Shown here piece after piece: positions 1 to 6,079 of a stretch of DNA of 6,862 bases. This DNA comes from Sphingobacteriaceae bacterium. Its GTDB lineage: Bacteria > Bacteroidota > Bacteroidia > Sphingobacteriales > Sphingobacteriaceae. Numbering within the stretch: position 1 is the stretch's first letter; the number at the start of each line of letters is the position of its first letter. A program made the position numbers and the translations under genes. Below the pieces are notes generated by a model. It saw only the letters and a program-made list of their open reading frames with translations, did not search any database and had not been told where the DNA came from. The DNA lies in NCBI GenBank assembly GCA_025450155.1, contig JANWIB010000143.1, positions 1 to 6,862 on the forward strand, read 5' to 3'.

Positions 1-210
1 GTTTATAAAGGAGAAGTAAATTCGGTAACCGTCCCTGGTGTGCAAGGATCTTTTGAAATACTAAAAGGCCACGCTCCTATTATTTCTACTTTGGAAGACG
101 GAAAAGTGACGATCCGCAACGGAAAGGGCAGCGAAAGCTTTTTTATCAAAGGCGGCGTAGTGGAAGTAATCAGTAATAAGATTATTGTGTTGGCTGAGGG
201 AATAGGTTAA
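1..210 (+). CDS. atpC: F1Fo ATP synthase epsilon subunit, 3' part
   Basis: This is the C-terminal part of the epsilon subunit of the F1 sector, a central-stalk protein that contacts gamma and the c-ring on the cytoplasmic side. The frame is open from base 1 and gives 69 residues before TAA at 208-210. The diagnostic stretch is VPGVQGSFEILKGHAPIIS (visible residues 11-29), followed by beta strands ending in VEVISNKIIVLAEG. This is the N-terminal beta-sandwich domain. Only about ten residues should be missing upstream, judging from family alignment. The protein stops right after the sandwich, so the C-terminal two-helix domain that can inhibit ATP hydrolysis in E. coli-type epsilon is absent. 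As I recall, short epsilon subunits are normal in Bacteroidota, so this is probably not a truncation. The upstream neighbour is expected to be atpD but lies outside the window. Confidence 0.93.
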   Translation, partial: VYKGEVNSVTVPGVQGSFEILKGHAPIISTLEDGKVTIRNGKGSESFFIKGGVVEVISNKIIVLAEGIG

Positions 211-230
211 TAATAAATTTCTTTGTTCTG

Positions 231-239
231 TCGTACATA
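231..239 (+). repeat. Left copy of 9-base direct repeat TCGTACATA
   Basis: TCGTACATA occurs here and again, identically and in the same orientation, at 994-1002. The two copies bracket the AT-rich gene at 361-927 and lie 763 bases apart. A shorter match, TCGTACA, is at 348-354 just before that gene's start. The repeat could be a target-site duplication left by insertion of the gene, a regulator site (the core GTAC is self-complementary), or chance in AT-rich DNA. No terminal inverted repeats or transposase accompany it, so the meaning is open. Confidence 0.4.
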
Positions 240-360
240 ATGTTTAACATCTGGCACATAAAAAGACTATTCAAATAGCAAGAATTTTCCGCTTTTTAAT
301 TACTCTACTTTTTATTTATTTTATTTAGATTGTGTTTATGTATTAAATCGTACAATAAAT

Positions 361-927
361 ATGAATTATATAAATAGAAGAGCTGAAAAACTTGCCCAAA
401 GATTTATTTTAGGACAAGTTATAGAACATGAACAGGTTATTGAAGAAGTAAAATCAGAGATATATAATATTGAAGACAATGCGGACAAGATAACATTTCT
501 AAGAGTTATTTTAGAACAGAACGCAAGAGAACATCAAAATCATCTTCAAATTTGCACTACTAAAAATGATTGTCCAACCAGTTATGATCATGAGTCTATT
601 GAATACTTTTTAACTCAAGAATTAAATCGACTAGGTATCCGAACAAATAATGATCAATTTTCCATTGAAGAAAGAGATGAAGCAGAATCAAAATTGGATA
701 AAATTCTTTCTGATCTTCAAACATTAAAAAATGGTCAAGAAATAATTTACGATGATCTAAAATCTGAACTGGATTCGTTAAAAGAACTTTTCTTCTTAGG
801 CAAAAAAACCTGGGTTCAATTATTATTAGGAAAAACAGGAGAAATGGTAATTAGTGGGATTATAACTGAAACTATTTCAAAGAGCATTGTCTCCACCATC
901 AAAGATGCTAGTAAATTACTGTCATAG
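361..927 (+). CDS. Unrecognised 188-residue helical, coiled-coil-like protein
   Basis: I do not recognise a characterised family. The protein has no signal peptide and looks cytoplasmic. Residues 1-60 are charged and probably helical. Residues 61-100 are less regular and hold the only two cysteines (C65 and C71). Residues 101-145 are strongly charged with regularly spaced Leu and Ile (LDKILSDLQTLKNGQEI is typical), suggesting a coiled coil. Residues 150-188 form an amphipathic or mildly hydrophobic tail with small residues (G158, G161, S165, G166) that might pack against a partner or membrane. I have an impression that the GQEII...LGKK.W.QLL.GK pattern recurs at the C-termini of other Bacteroidota proteins, but I could not search. 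The ATG at 361 is used; no Shine-Dalgarno sequence precedes it. G+C is about 25-27% over the first 120 bases, far below the ilv genes, and the gene separates atpC from ilvD, so recent acquisition is plausible. Coding status rests on the long open frame and protein-like composition. Confidence 0.75.
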   Translation: MNYINRRAEKLAQRFILGQVIEHEQVIEEVKSEIYNIEDNADKITFLRVILEQNAREHQNHLQICTTKNDCPTSYDHESIEYFLTQELNRLGIRTNNDQFSIEERDEAESKLDKILSDLQTLKNGQEIIYDDLKSELDSLKELFFLGKKTWVQLLLGKTGEMVISGIITETISKSIVSTIKDASKLLS

Positions 928-974
928 CATAGCTCTTTCTATACCAAAAACCAATTTTATTTTTAGTCTATTTA

Positions 975-1006
975 TTTGTTTATTTAAATTTATTCGTACA
1001 TATTTG
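975..1006 (+). promoter_or_regulatory. Putative Bacteroidota-type promoter for the ilv operon
   Basis: TTTG at 975-978 is followed after 20 bases by CATATTTG at 999-1006. The Bacteroidota housekeeping promoter is described as TTTG, about 19 bases, then TAnnTTTG. The downstream box here matches five of its six fixed positions, with C in place of the first T. Transcription would begin near 1013, leaving a leader of about 30 bases before the ATG at 1046. AT-rich DNA yields such matches by chance, so this is a candidate only. Confidence 0.4.
994..1002 (+). repeat. Right copy of 9-base direct repeat TCGTACATA
   Basis: This copy is identical to 231-239. It overlaps the start of the putative downstream promoter box of the ilv operon (999-1006), so if it marks the right edge of an insertion, the inserted DNA ended at or inside the operon's promoter. 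Base pairs beyond the nine do not match convincingly. Confidence 0.4.
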
Positions 1007-1045
1007 TGAGCGATAAATAGTTTGCTAAACACCAGCACGGTTATT

Positions 1046-2746
1046 ATGAAATCACCAACCAAAGAAGTTAAGGAATTAAACCGCTATAGCAAAACACTTA
1101 CACAAGACCCTACACAACCTGCAGCTCAAGCCATGCTTTACGGCATCGGATTGACAGATGAAGACATGAATAAAGCCCAAGTGGGTATCGTAAGCATGGG
1201 TTACGATGGAAATACCTGCAACCTGCATTTGAACGATTTAGCCCAAACAGTGAAACAAGGCGTATGGGATGACAACCTGGTCGGGTTAATTTTTAACACC
1301 ATTGGTGTCAGCGACGGCATGAGCAACGGAACAGAAGGTATGCGCTATTCGCTGGTAAGCCGCGACATTATTGCCGATTCGATTGAAGCTGTTTGCGGAG
1401 CCCAATACTACGATGCTCTAATAGCTTTACCTGGCTGCGATAAAAACATGCCCGGCTCGGTAATGGCTATGGGACGTTTAAATCGCCCTTCCATTATGGT
1501 TTATGGCGGCACCATTGCACCCGGACATTATAAAGGCGAAGACTTAAATATTGTTTCCGCGTTTGAAGCCCTCGGTAAAAAAATGGCCGGTCAGATGGAT
1601 GAGATCGACTTTAAAGAAATCATAAAACACTCGTGCCCTGGTGCCGGTGCCTGCGGCGGTATTTATACGGCAAACACCATGGCAGCAGCCATTGAAGCCT
1701 TAGGGATGAGCTTACCTTACTCCTCTTCCAATCCAGCTTTAAGTGAAGAAAAAAAACAAGAATGTTTGGCTGCCGGAAAAGCAATTCGCCTGCTATTGGA
1801 AAAAGATATCAAGCCATCAGACATCATGACCAAAAAGGCATTTGAAAATGCCATTGTTACCATTATGGTTTTAGGCGGGTCTACCAATGCGGTATTACAC
1901 CTCATTGCAATGGCTAAAAGTGTGGACGTAAATTTAACACAAGATGATTTCCAGGAAGTGAGTAACCGGATACCCGTTCTTGCCGATATGAAGCCAAGTG
2001 GTAAATACATGATGGAAGACCTTCATAAAATTGGTGGGGTTCCTGCTGTGATGAAATATTTATTAAAAAACGAACTGCTTCATGGCGACTGTTTAACCTG
2101 TACTGGAAAAACGCTGGCTGAAAACCTGACAAGTGTTCCTGACCTGGAATTTGAAAATCAGAAGATCATTCTGCCTTTGGAAAAACCGATAAAAGCAACC
2201 GGACACCTGCAAATCTTATACGGGAACCTGGCAGAAGGTGGAAGTGTAGCTAAAATCACAGGAAAAGAAGGCGAACGTTTTGTAGGGCCTGCCAGAGTGT
2301 TTGATGGTGAGTTTGAACTGATTCATGGTATACAAAATGGCCGTGTAAAGCCCGGTGATGTGGTGGTAATACGCAACGTAGGGCCAAAAGGAGCTCCCGG
2401 CATGCCCGAAATGCTCAAGCCCACTTCCGCTTTAATTGGAGTTGGATTAGGAAAAAGCGTTGCCTTAATCACCGATGGTCGCTTTAGTGGTGGCACACAT
2501 GGTTTTGTGGTGGGTCATATCACGCCCGAGGCATTTGAAGGTGGATTGATCGCTTTGGTAAAAGATAATGATACGATTGAAATTGATGCGATAATCAGAA
2601 GTATTACGTTAAAAGTAACAGACGAAGTTATAGCAGAACGAAAAGCCAGTTGGCAAAAACCGTCTTTAAAAGTAAGCAAAGGTATTCTGTATAAATATGC
2701 TAAACAGGTAACATCAGCGGCAGAAGGCTGTATAACCGACGCTTAA
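1046..2746 (+). CDS. ilvD: Dihydroxy-acid dehydratase
   Basis: IlvD removes water from 2,3-dihydroxyisovalerate and 2,3-dihydroxy-3-methylvalerate to give the 2-keto acids that precede valine and isoleucine. It is a cytoplasmic iron-sulfur enzyme of the IlvD/Edd family. Counting from the ATG at 1046 (566 residues), the three cluster cysteines are C58 (GNTCN), C131 (PGCDKNMPG) and C204 (GACGG). D90 (GVSDGMSNG), D132 and K133 fit the magnesium site, where the lysine is carbamylated in known structures. S481 in DGRFSGGTHG matches the proposed catalytic serine. Full length, with no breaks seen. The frame is also open to a TTG at 1022, but the ATG at 1046 is preferred: the extra eight residues look unlike the family, and the putative promoter would leave that TTG only about nine bases of leader. 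It is the first gene of the likely ilvD-ilvB-ilvN operon. Confidence 0.96.
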   Translation: MKSPTKEVKELNRYSKTLTQDPTQPAAQAMLYGIGLTDEDMNKAQVGIVSMGYDGNTCNLHLNDLAQTVKQGVWDDNLVGLIFNTIGVSDGMSNGTEGMRYSLVSRDIIADSIEAVCGAQYYDALIALPGCDKNMPGSVMAMGRLNRPSIMVYGGTIAPGHYKGEDLNIVSAFEALGKKMAGQMDEIDFKEIIKHSCPGAGACGGIYTANTMAAAIEALGMSLPYSSSNPALSEEKKQECLAAGKAIRLLLEKDIKPSDIMTKKAFENAIVTIMVLGGSTNAVLHLIAMAKSVDVNLTQDDFQEVSNRIPVLADMKPSGKYMMEDLHKIGGVPAVMKYLLKNELLHGDCLTCTGKTLAENLTSVPDLEFENQKIILPLEKPIKATGHLQILYGNLAEGGSVAKITGKEGERFVGPARVFDGEFELIHGIQNGRVKPGDVVVIRNVGPKGAPGMPEMLKPTSALIGVGLGKSVALITDGRFSGGTHGFVVGHITPEAFEGGLIALVKDNDTIEIDAIIRSITLKVTDEVIAERKASWQKPSLKVSKGILYKYAKQVTSAAEGCITDA

Positions 2747-2787
2747 AAAGTTAAAAGTAGAAGGGTAAAAGTCAAAAGGAAAAGCTA
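2746..2787 (+). repeat. Degenerate 7-base tandem repeat, AAAAGTn type
   Basis: Beginning at the last base of the ilvD stop codon, six consecutive 7-base units can be laid out. Those starting at 2746, 2753, 2767 and 2774 all begin AAAAG, and three of them continue with T. The units at 2760 (GAAGGGT) and 2781 (AAAGCTA) are degenerate. The array fills the first part of the ilvD-ilvB spacer. It resembles in style the heptanucleotide short tandem repeats described in cyanobacteria. From memory, similar A-rich heptads occur in spacers of Sphingobacteriales genomes. Function unknown. Confidence 0.6.
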
Positions 2788-2818
2788 ATACAAAAGAGAA
2801 GTAGATAATAAAAGTAAA

Positions 2819-2846
2819 ATCTAATATCTCACATCTAAAATCTCTA
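2819..2846 (+). repeat. Four-unit 7-base tandem repeat, ATCTnnn type
   Basis: Four back-to-back 7-base units start at 2819, 2826, 2833 and 2840. Each begins ATCT and ends in three variable bases (AAT, CAC, AAA, CTA). The last unit ends three bases before the ilvB ATG, so the array occupies the place where a ribosome-binding site would lie. The period equals that of the AAAAGTn array upstream, but the motif differs. It may influence mRNA structure or translation of ilvB, or may simply be a repeat that spreads in spacers. Confidence 0.7.
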
Positions 2847-2849
2847 AAG

Positions 2850-4589
2850 ATGGATACCAGGCAACAAGCAACCATTACCATTCCTGAACAAAAAGAAGCA
2901 GTAGAATTAACAGGAGGTGCTGCATTATTAGAGGCCTTGCTGATAGAAGGAGTAGATACCATCTTCGGTTATCCCGGAGGAGCTATTATGCCTATTTATG
3001 ATGCCTTGTACGATTATCAGGATAAACTAAGCCATATCTTAGTTCGCCATGAACAAGGAGGTATCCATGCTGGGCAAGGTTATGCCCGGTCTTCAGGTAA
3101 AGTCGGAGTTGTTTTTGCAACCAGTGGCCCCGGAGCTACCAACCTAGTAACCGGTTTAGCCGATGCTTTAATTGATAGTACGCCCTTAGTTTGCATTACC
3201 GGGCAGGTTTTTGCACACCTCCTAGGAACAGATGCTTTTCAGGAAACCGATGTCATCAACATTACCACACCTGTTACCAAATGGAATTACCAAGTTACCG
3301 ATGCAGAAGAGATCCCCGAAGTGATTGCAAAAGCCTTCTATATAGCCCGAAGCGGCCGCCCGGGACCAGTTTTAATTGATATTACCAAAAACGCACAAAT
3401 ACAAAAATTTTCCTATCCGGGATATACGCCTTGCGATCACATTCGAAGCTATCGTCCTAAGCCAATTGTTCGTAAAGAATATATTGAGCAAGCCGCAGAA
3501 CTGATCAACCAAGCTAAGAAACCTTTCATTTTATGGGGACAAGGTGTATTACTTGGATATGCGGAAAACGAGTTTAAGGCTTTTGTAGAAAAAAGTGGAA
3601 TTCCTGCGGCCTGGACAATTCTTGGCGCTGGCGCCATTAAAACCGATCATCCGCTTAATGTGGGCATGCTGGGCATGCACGGAAATTACGGCCCCAATGT
3701 ACTGACCAATGAATGTGATGTCCTGATTGCCATTGGGATGCGCTTTGATGACCGGGTAACCGGACGTTTAGATAAGTACGCTAAACAAGCAAAAATTATC
3801 CATTTAGATATTGATCCTGCCGAAATTGATAAGAATGTAAAGGCAACAGTACCGGTTTGGGGCGATTGTAAGGAGACCCTACCATTAATTACAGAATTGA
3901 TTCAATCAAACGATCATTCAGCATGGCTTCAAAAATTCAGAAATTATGAAAAACAAGAGATTGAAGCCGTTATTCAAGATGAACTTTTCCCTTCTTCCGG
4001 ACAGATAACCATGGGCGAAGTGATACAACAACTTAATGAACTAACCAAGAGTGAAGCCATTATCGTTACCGATGTAGGTCAACATCAGATGGTCGCTTGT
4101 CGCTACGCCAAGTTTAATCACACGCGTAGCAATATCACCAGCGGAGGTTTAGGGACAATGGGATTTGCCTTACCTGCAGCCATCGGCGCTAAGTTTGGAG
4201 CTCCTGGCCGCACTGTAGTTGCTATTATCGGCGACGGAGGTATTCAAATGACCATTCAGGAATTAGGAACCATTATGCAAAGTGGCATTCATGTGAAAAT
4301 CATTATCCTAAATAATGAATTTTTGGGGATGGTGCGACAATGGCAAGAGCTTTTTCACGATAAACGCTATTCCTTTGTCAATATCACCAGCCCAAATTTT
4401 GTCACCGTAGCCAGTGGATACGGTATTCCAGGCAAAAGCGTTTCAGAAAGAAAGGATTTAAAAGAAGCATTAAAGGAAATGCTAAATCATCAAGGTTCAT
4501 TCCTGCTCGAGGTAATGGTAACGAAAGAAAATAATGTATTTCCAATGGTTCCACAAGGATGTAGCGTGAGTGAAATCAGGCTGAAATAA
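2850..4589 (+). CDS. ilvB: Acetolactate synthase, catalytic (large) subunit
   Basis: This is the catalytic subunit of acetohydroxyacid synthase. It condenses two pyruvates to 2-acetolactate, or pyruvate with 2-ketobutyrate, using thiamine diphosphate, Mg2+ and FAD. At 579 residues it has the usual length. Residues 20-185 form the N-terminal ThDP domain, with catalytic E68 in RHEQGG and the conserved GTDAFQETD at 126-134. Residues 205-350 form the central FAD domain, with GMRFDDRVTG at 296-305. Residues 385-560 form the C-terminal ThDP domain, with the cofactor motif starting GDGG at 461-464 and ending NN at 488-489, then GMVRQWQ at 493-499. About twenty extra residues precede the conserved core, which is within normal variation. 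The ATG at 2850 is used; it has no clear Shine-Dalgarno sequence and follows the ATCT repeats directly. ilvN begins 27 bases downstream, fitting co-transcription with its regulatory subunit. Confidence 0.97.
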   Translation: MDTRQQATITIPEQKEAVELTGGAALLEALLIEGVDTIFGYPGGAIMPIYDALYDYQDKLSHILVRHEQGGIHAGQGYARSSGKVGVVFATSGPGATNLVTGLADALIDSTPLVCITGQVFAHLLGTDAFQETDVINITTPVTKWNYQVTDAEEIPEVIAKAFYIARSGRPGPVLIDITKNAQIQKFSYPGYTPCDHIRSYRPKPIVRKEYIEQAAELINQAKKPFILWGQGVLLGYAENEFKAFVEKSGIPAAWTILGAGAIKTDHPLNVGMLGMHGNYGPNVLTNECDVLIAIGMRFDDRVTGRLDKYAKQAKIIHLDIDPAEIDKNVKATVPVWGDCKETLPLITELIQSNDHSAWLQKFRNYEKQEIEAVIQDELFPSSGQITMGEVIQQLNELTKSEAIIVTDVGQHQMVACRYAKFNHTRSNITSGGLGTMGFALPAAIGAKFGAPGRTVVAIIGDGGIQMTIQELGTIMQSGIHVKIIILNNEFLGMVRQWQELFHDKRYSFVNITSPNFVTVASGYGIPGKSVSERKDLKEALKEMLNHQGSFLLEVMVTKENNVFPMVPQGCSVSEIRLK

Positions 4590-4616
4590 GGTCCTCCCAT
4601 ATTTGATATAAGAAAA

Positions 4617-5273
4617 ATGAGTAAAGACCAAAATAAAATGTCTAAAGCAAATAAAGTTCTCCCTCAAGGAGAAGATTTAGGAGGGGCTAAACGGGAATAT
4701 AACTTTACGGTTTATACAGAAAATCAGATTGGCCTGCTTAATCGCATTGCCATCATTTTTTCAAGAAGAAAAATCAATATCGAAAGCCTGAATACTTCAC
4801 CTTCTGAAATTGAAAGCATTCATCGTTTCAATATCGTTATTCACGAAACCGAAGATGTCGTACGAAAATTAGCAAGGCAAATAGAAAAACAGGTAGAAGT
4901 GCTTAAAGTATACTTCAATACCAACGAAGATGTCATCTGGCAGGAACTTGCCTTATATAAAGTCCCTACAGACAACATTGCAGAAAAAGCCAGTGTTGAA
5001 CGCCTCCTTCGTCAATATGGAGCACGAGCAGTAGTCATACGTAAGGATTATACCGTCTTCGAAACCACGGGCCATCGGGAAGAAACCGATGCACTAATAG
5101 AAGTTTTGCAACCTTTTGGACTGATTGAATTTGTAAGGAGCGCCCGGGTAGCGATCATCAAAGGTAGTAGTGGGTTTAATGTAAAACTGCGGGAATTTGA
5201 ACGGACAGAACCTGCTCCTGACGTGGTGGAAAATGAATACCTGAATAAACGAGGTGATATTTTTACGATGTGA
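4617..5273 (+). CDS. ilvN: Acetolactate synthase, regulatory (small) subunit
   Basis: IlvN binds IlvB, raises its activity and in this family usually confers feedback inhibition by valine. Residues 28-100 form the ACT domain: NFTVYTENQIGLLNRI, then FSRRKINIESL (48-58). N36 and G39 match the conserved Asn and Gly of the valine-binding loop. Residues 108-182 correspond to the C-terminal small-subunit domain, beginning ELALYKVP. The 218 residues include an N-terminal extension of about 26 and an acidic tail after residue 190, slightly longer than typical bacterial IlvN. The ATG at 4617 is taken as the start; M8 (4638) is an alternative. The stop is followed at once by a second in-frame TGA (5274-5276). 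The gene order ilvB-ilvN with a 27-base gap supports the assignment. Whether valine inhibits this enzyme cannot be read from the sequence. Confidence 0.95.
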   Translation: MSKDQNKMSKANKVLPQGEDLGGAKREYNFTVYTENQIGLLNRIAIIFSRRKINIESLNTSPSEIESIHRFNIVIHETEDVVRKLARQIEKQVEVLKVYFNTNEDVIWQELALYKVPTDNIAEKASVERLLRQYGARAVVIRKDYTVFETTGHREETDALIEVLQPFGLIEFVRSARVAIIKGSSGFNVKLREFERTEPAPDVVENEYLNKRGDIFTM

Positions 5274-5293
5274 TGATATTGGACAAAAAACCC

Positions 5294-5310
5294 AGCATCA
5301 GAATTTATAA
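5294..5310 (+). repeat. Upstream copy of a 17-base repeat of the next gene's 5' end
   Basis: These 17 bases match 5379-5395 at 16 positions; A at 5300 is replaced by G at 5385. The second copy lies inside the first codons of the gene at 5374. Read in the corresponding frame, both copies encode A-S-E-F-I. Weak similarity continues beyond the 17 bases if a four-base gap is allowed. This copy lies in the spacer after ilvN, and no start codon precedes it in that frame, so it is not part of a usable gene. It may be a remnant of an earlier copy or of the event that placed the gene here. Confidence 0.65.
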
Positions 5311-5373
5311 TGATAAAATATAGGAAAGATTATTTGCATACTCAAGAAGTTCAAATATTAACCCCTCAAAATA

Positions 5374-6033
5374 ATGAAAGCATCGGAATTTATAAAAATA
5401 TGGATAGGCTTTTATAAGCAAATAATTATAAATAATCCCCAGTGTTTGGCATCATATAACTTGAATAAGGATTGGACAAATTTTATTTTAGGATCAAAAA
5501 GAAGTGAGCAGAATGATTCTCCCCTTGGCAATTTTATTACAAATTCTACAGAGTTGATCTATAGAAAAGAAGATGGCTTGGTAGATTTAGCATTAGCAGA
5601 GAAAGGCTGTTTTAAAGGAATATCTACAATGGAATCTCCTGATGGTACTTGTCAAAGAGGAGAAATAAGATTAGAAAACTCTTTTTACCCTCCTGTATAT
5701 GAAATTTTAATTGAGCATGAGAATAACGTACTTTCCTGTTGGCAAGAAATGGTTAAACTAACCTATTTTAGAGCTAAACTTAAGGTATTGATTACCTATA
5801 ATTGGGATGTTGATCACAAAAGTAATTATGCTTATGTTTTTGATGTACTTGTACAAAACTTTAAAGATATTATCCAACAAGCCAATGAAAAACTTAAAGA
5901 AAGCGATGACACAGAATATCTTTTAATAATAGGTCAATTGGATAGCAACAAATCATTACAGTGGCATTTCACACACCTAACAAACACAAGTATAGTAAGT
6001 TATGACAAAAATCAAAAGATTACTTGTGCTTAA
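5374..6033 (+). CDS. Unrecognised 219-residue protein, possibly nuclease-fold related
   Basis: I do not recognise a named family. There is no signal peptide or membrane segment. The most family-like part is EILIEHENNVLSCW (110-123), followed by E125, K128 and FRAKLKVLITY (132-142). Together with E60 and D71 (GLVDLAL), and a late strand EYLLIIG (181-187), this order of acidic residues and strands recalls PD-(D/E)XK nuclease-fold proteins, with the lysine perhaps moved to the helix at K128. That is inference by eye only; the usual (D/E)-x-K triplet is not present. The gene sits between ilvN and ilvC, 100 bases after one and 46 before the other, in the same direction, so it may be transcribed with them. 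Its low G+C (14 of 60 bases at 5821-5880) and lack of a link to branched-chain amino acids suggest insertion into the operon. The ATG at 5374 has no Shine-Dalgarno sequence. Confidence 0.78.
   Translation: MKASEFIKIWIGFYKQIIINNPQCLASYNLNKDWTNFILGSKRSEQNDSPLGNFITNSTELIYRKEDGLVDLALAEKGCFKGISTMESPDGTCQRGEIRLENSFYPPVYEILIEHENNVLSCWQEMVKLTYFRAKLKVLITYNWDVDHKSNYAYVFDVLVQNFKDIIQQANEKLKESDDTEYLLIIGQLDSNKSLQWHFTHLTNTSIVSYDKNQKITCA
5379..5395 (+). repeat. Downstream copy of the 17-base repeat, inside the gene at 5374
   Basis: This is the partner of 5294-5310, identical at 16 of 17 bases and 85 bases downstream of it. It encodes A-S-E-F-I at residues 3-7 of the protein at 5374. The single difference falls at the third position of the Ser codon (TCA against TCG), so the encoded peptide is unchanged. 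Confidence 0.65.
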
Positions 6034-6079
6034 ACAATAAAATTTAAAAACGAACATTGAAAATAAAGACAACACCAAC

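Noticed and set aside
267..278. Small hairpin CTATT/AATAG after atpC as a terminator
   Set aside because: The stem is only five A+T-rich pairs with a two-base loop and is not followed by a T-run; it would not form stably.
929..1008. Possible leader peptide rich in Leu, Ile and Phe before ilvD, as in attenuation control
   Set aside because: The frame has no ATG, GTG or TTG start before the hydrophobic codons, the composition follows from AT-richness, and no alternative hairpins with a T-run follow it.
1717..2132. Two open frames on the minus strand inside ilvD (1717-2010 and 1914-2132)
   Set aside because: They lie wholly within the conserved ilvD coding region, overlap each other and have no recognisable protein character; they are by-products of the coding frame.
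2714..2962. Minus-strand open frame across the ilvD-ilvB spacer
   Set aside because: It spans the end of ilvD, the low-complexity repeats and the start of ilvB, and its product is a composition artefact rich in Phe and Ser.
5310..5417. Short open frame of 35 codons between ilvN and the accessory gene
   Set aside because: It starts within the upstream repeat copy and overlaps the beginning of the larger gene in another frame; there is no ribosome-binding site and no sign of selection.
5278..5480. Shared 10-base word ATTGGACAAA at 5278-5287 and 5471-5480
   Set aside because: The match does not extend, and its order relative to the 17-base repeat differs between the two places, so a common duplication is not supported.
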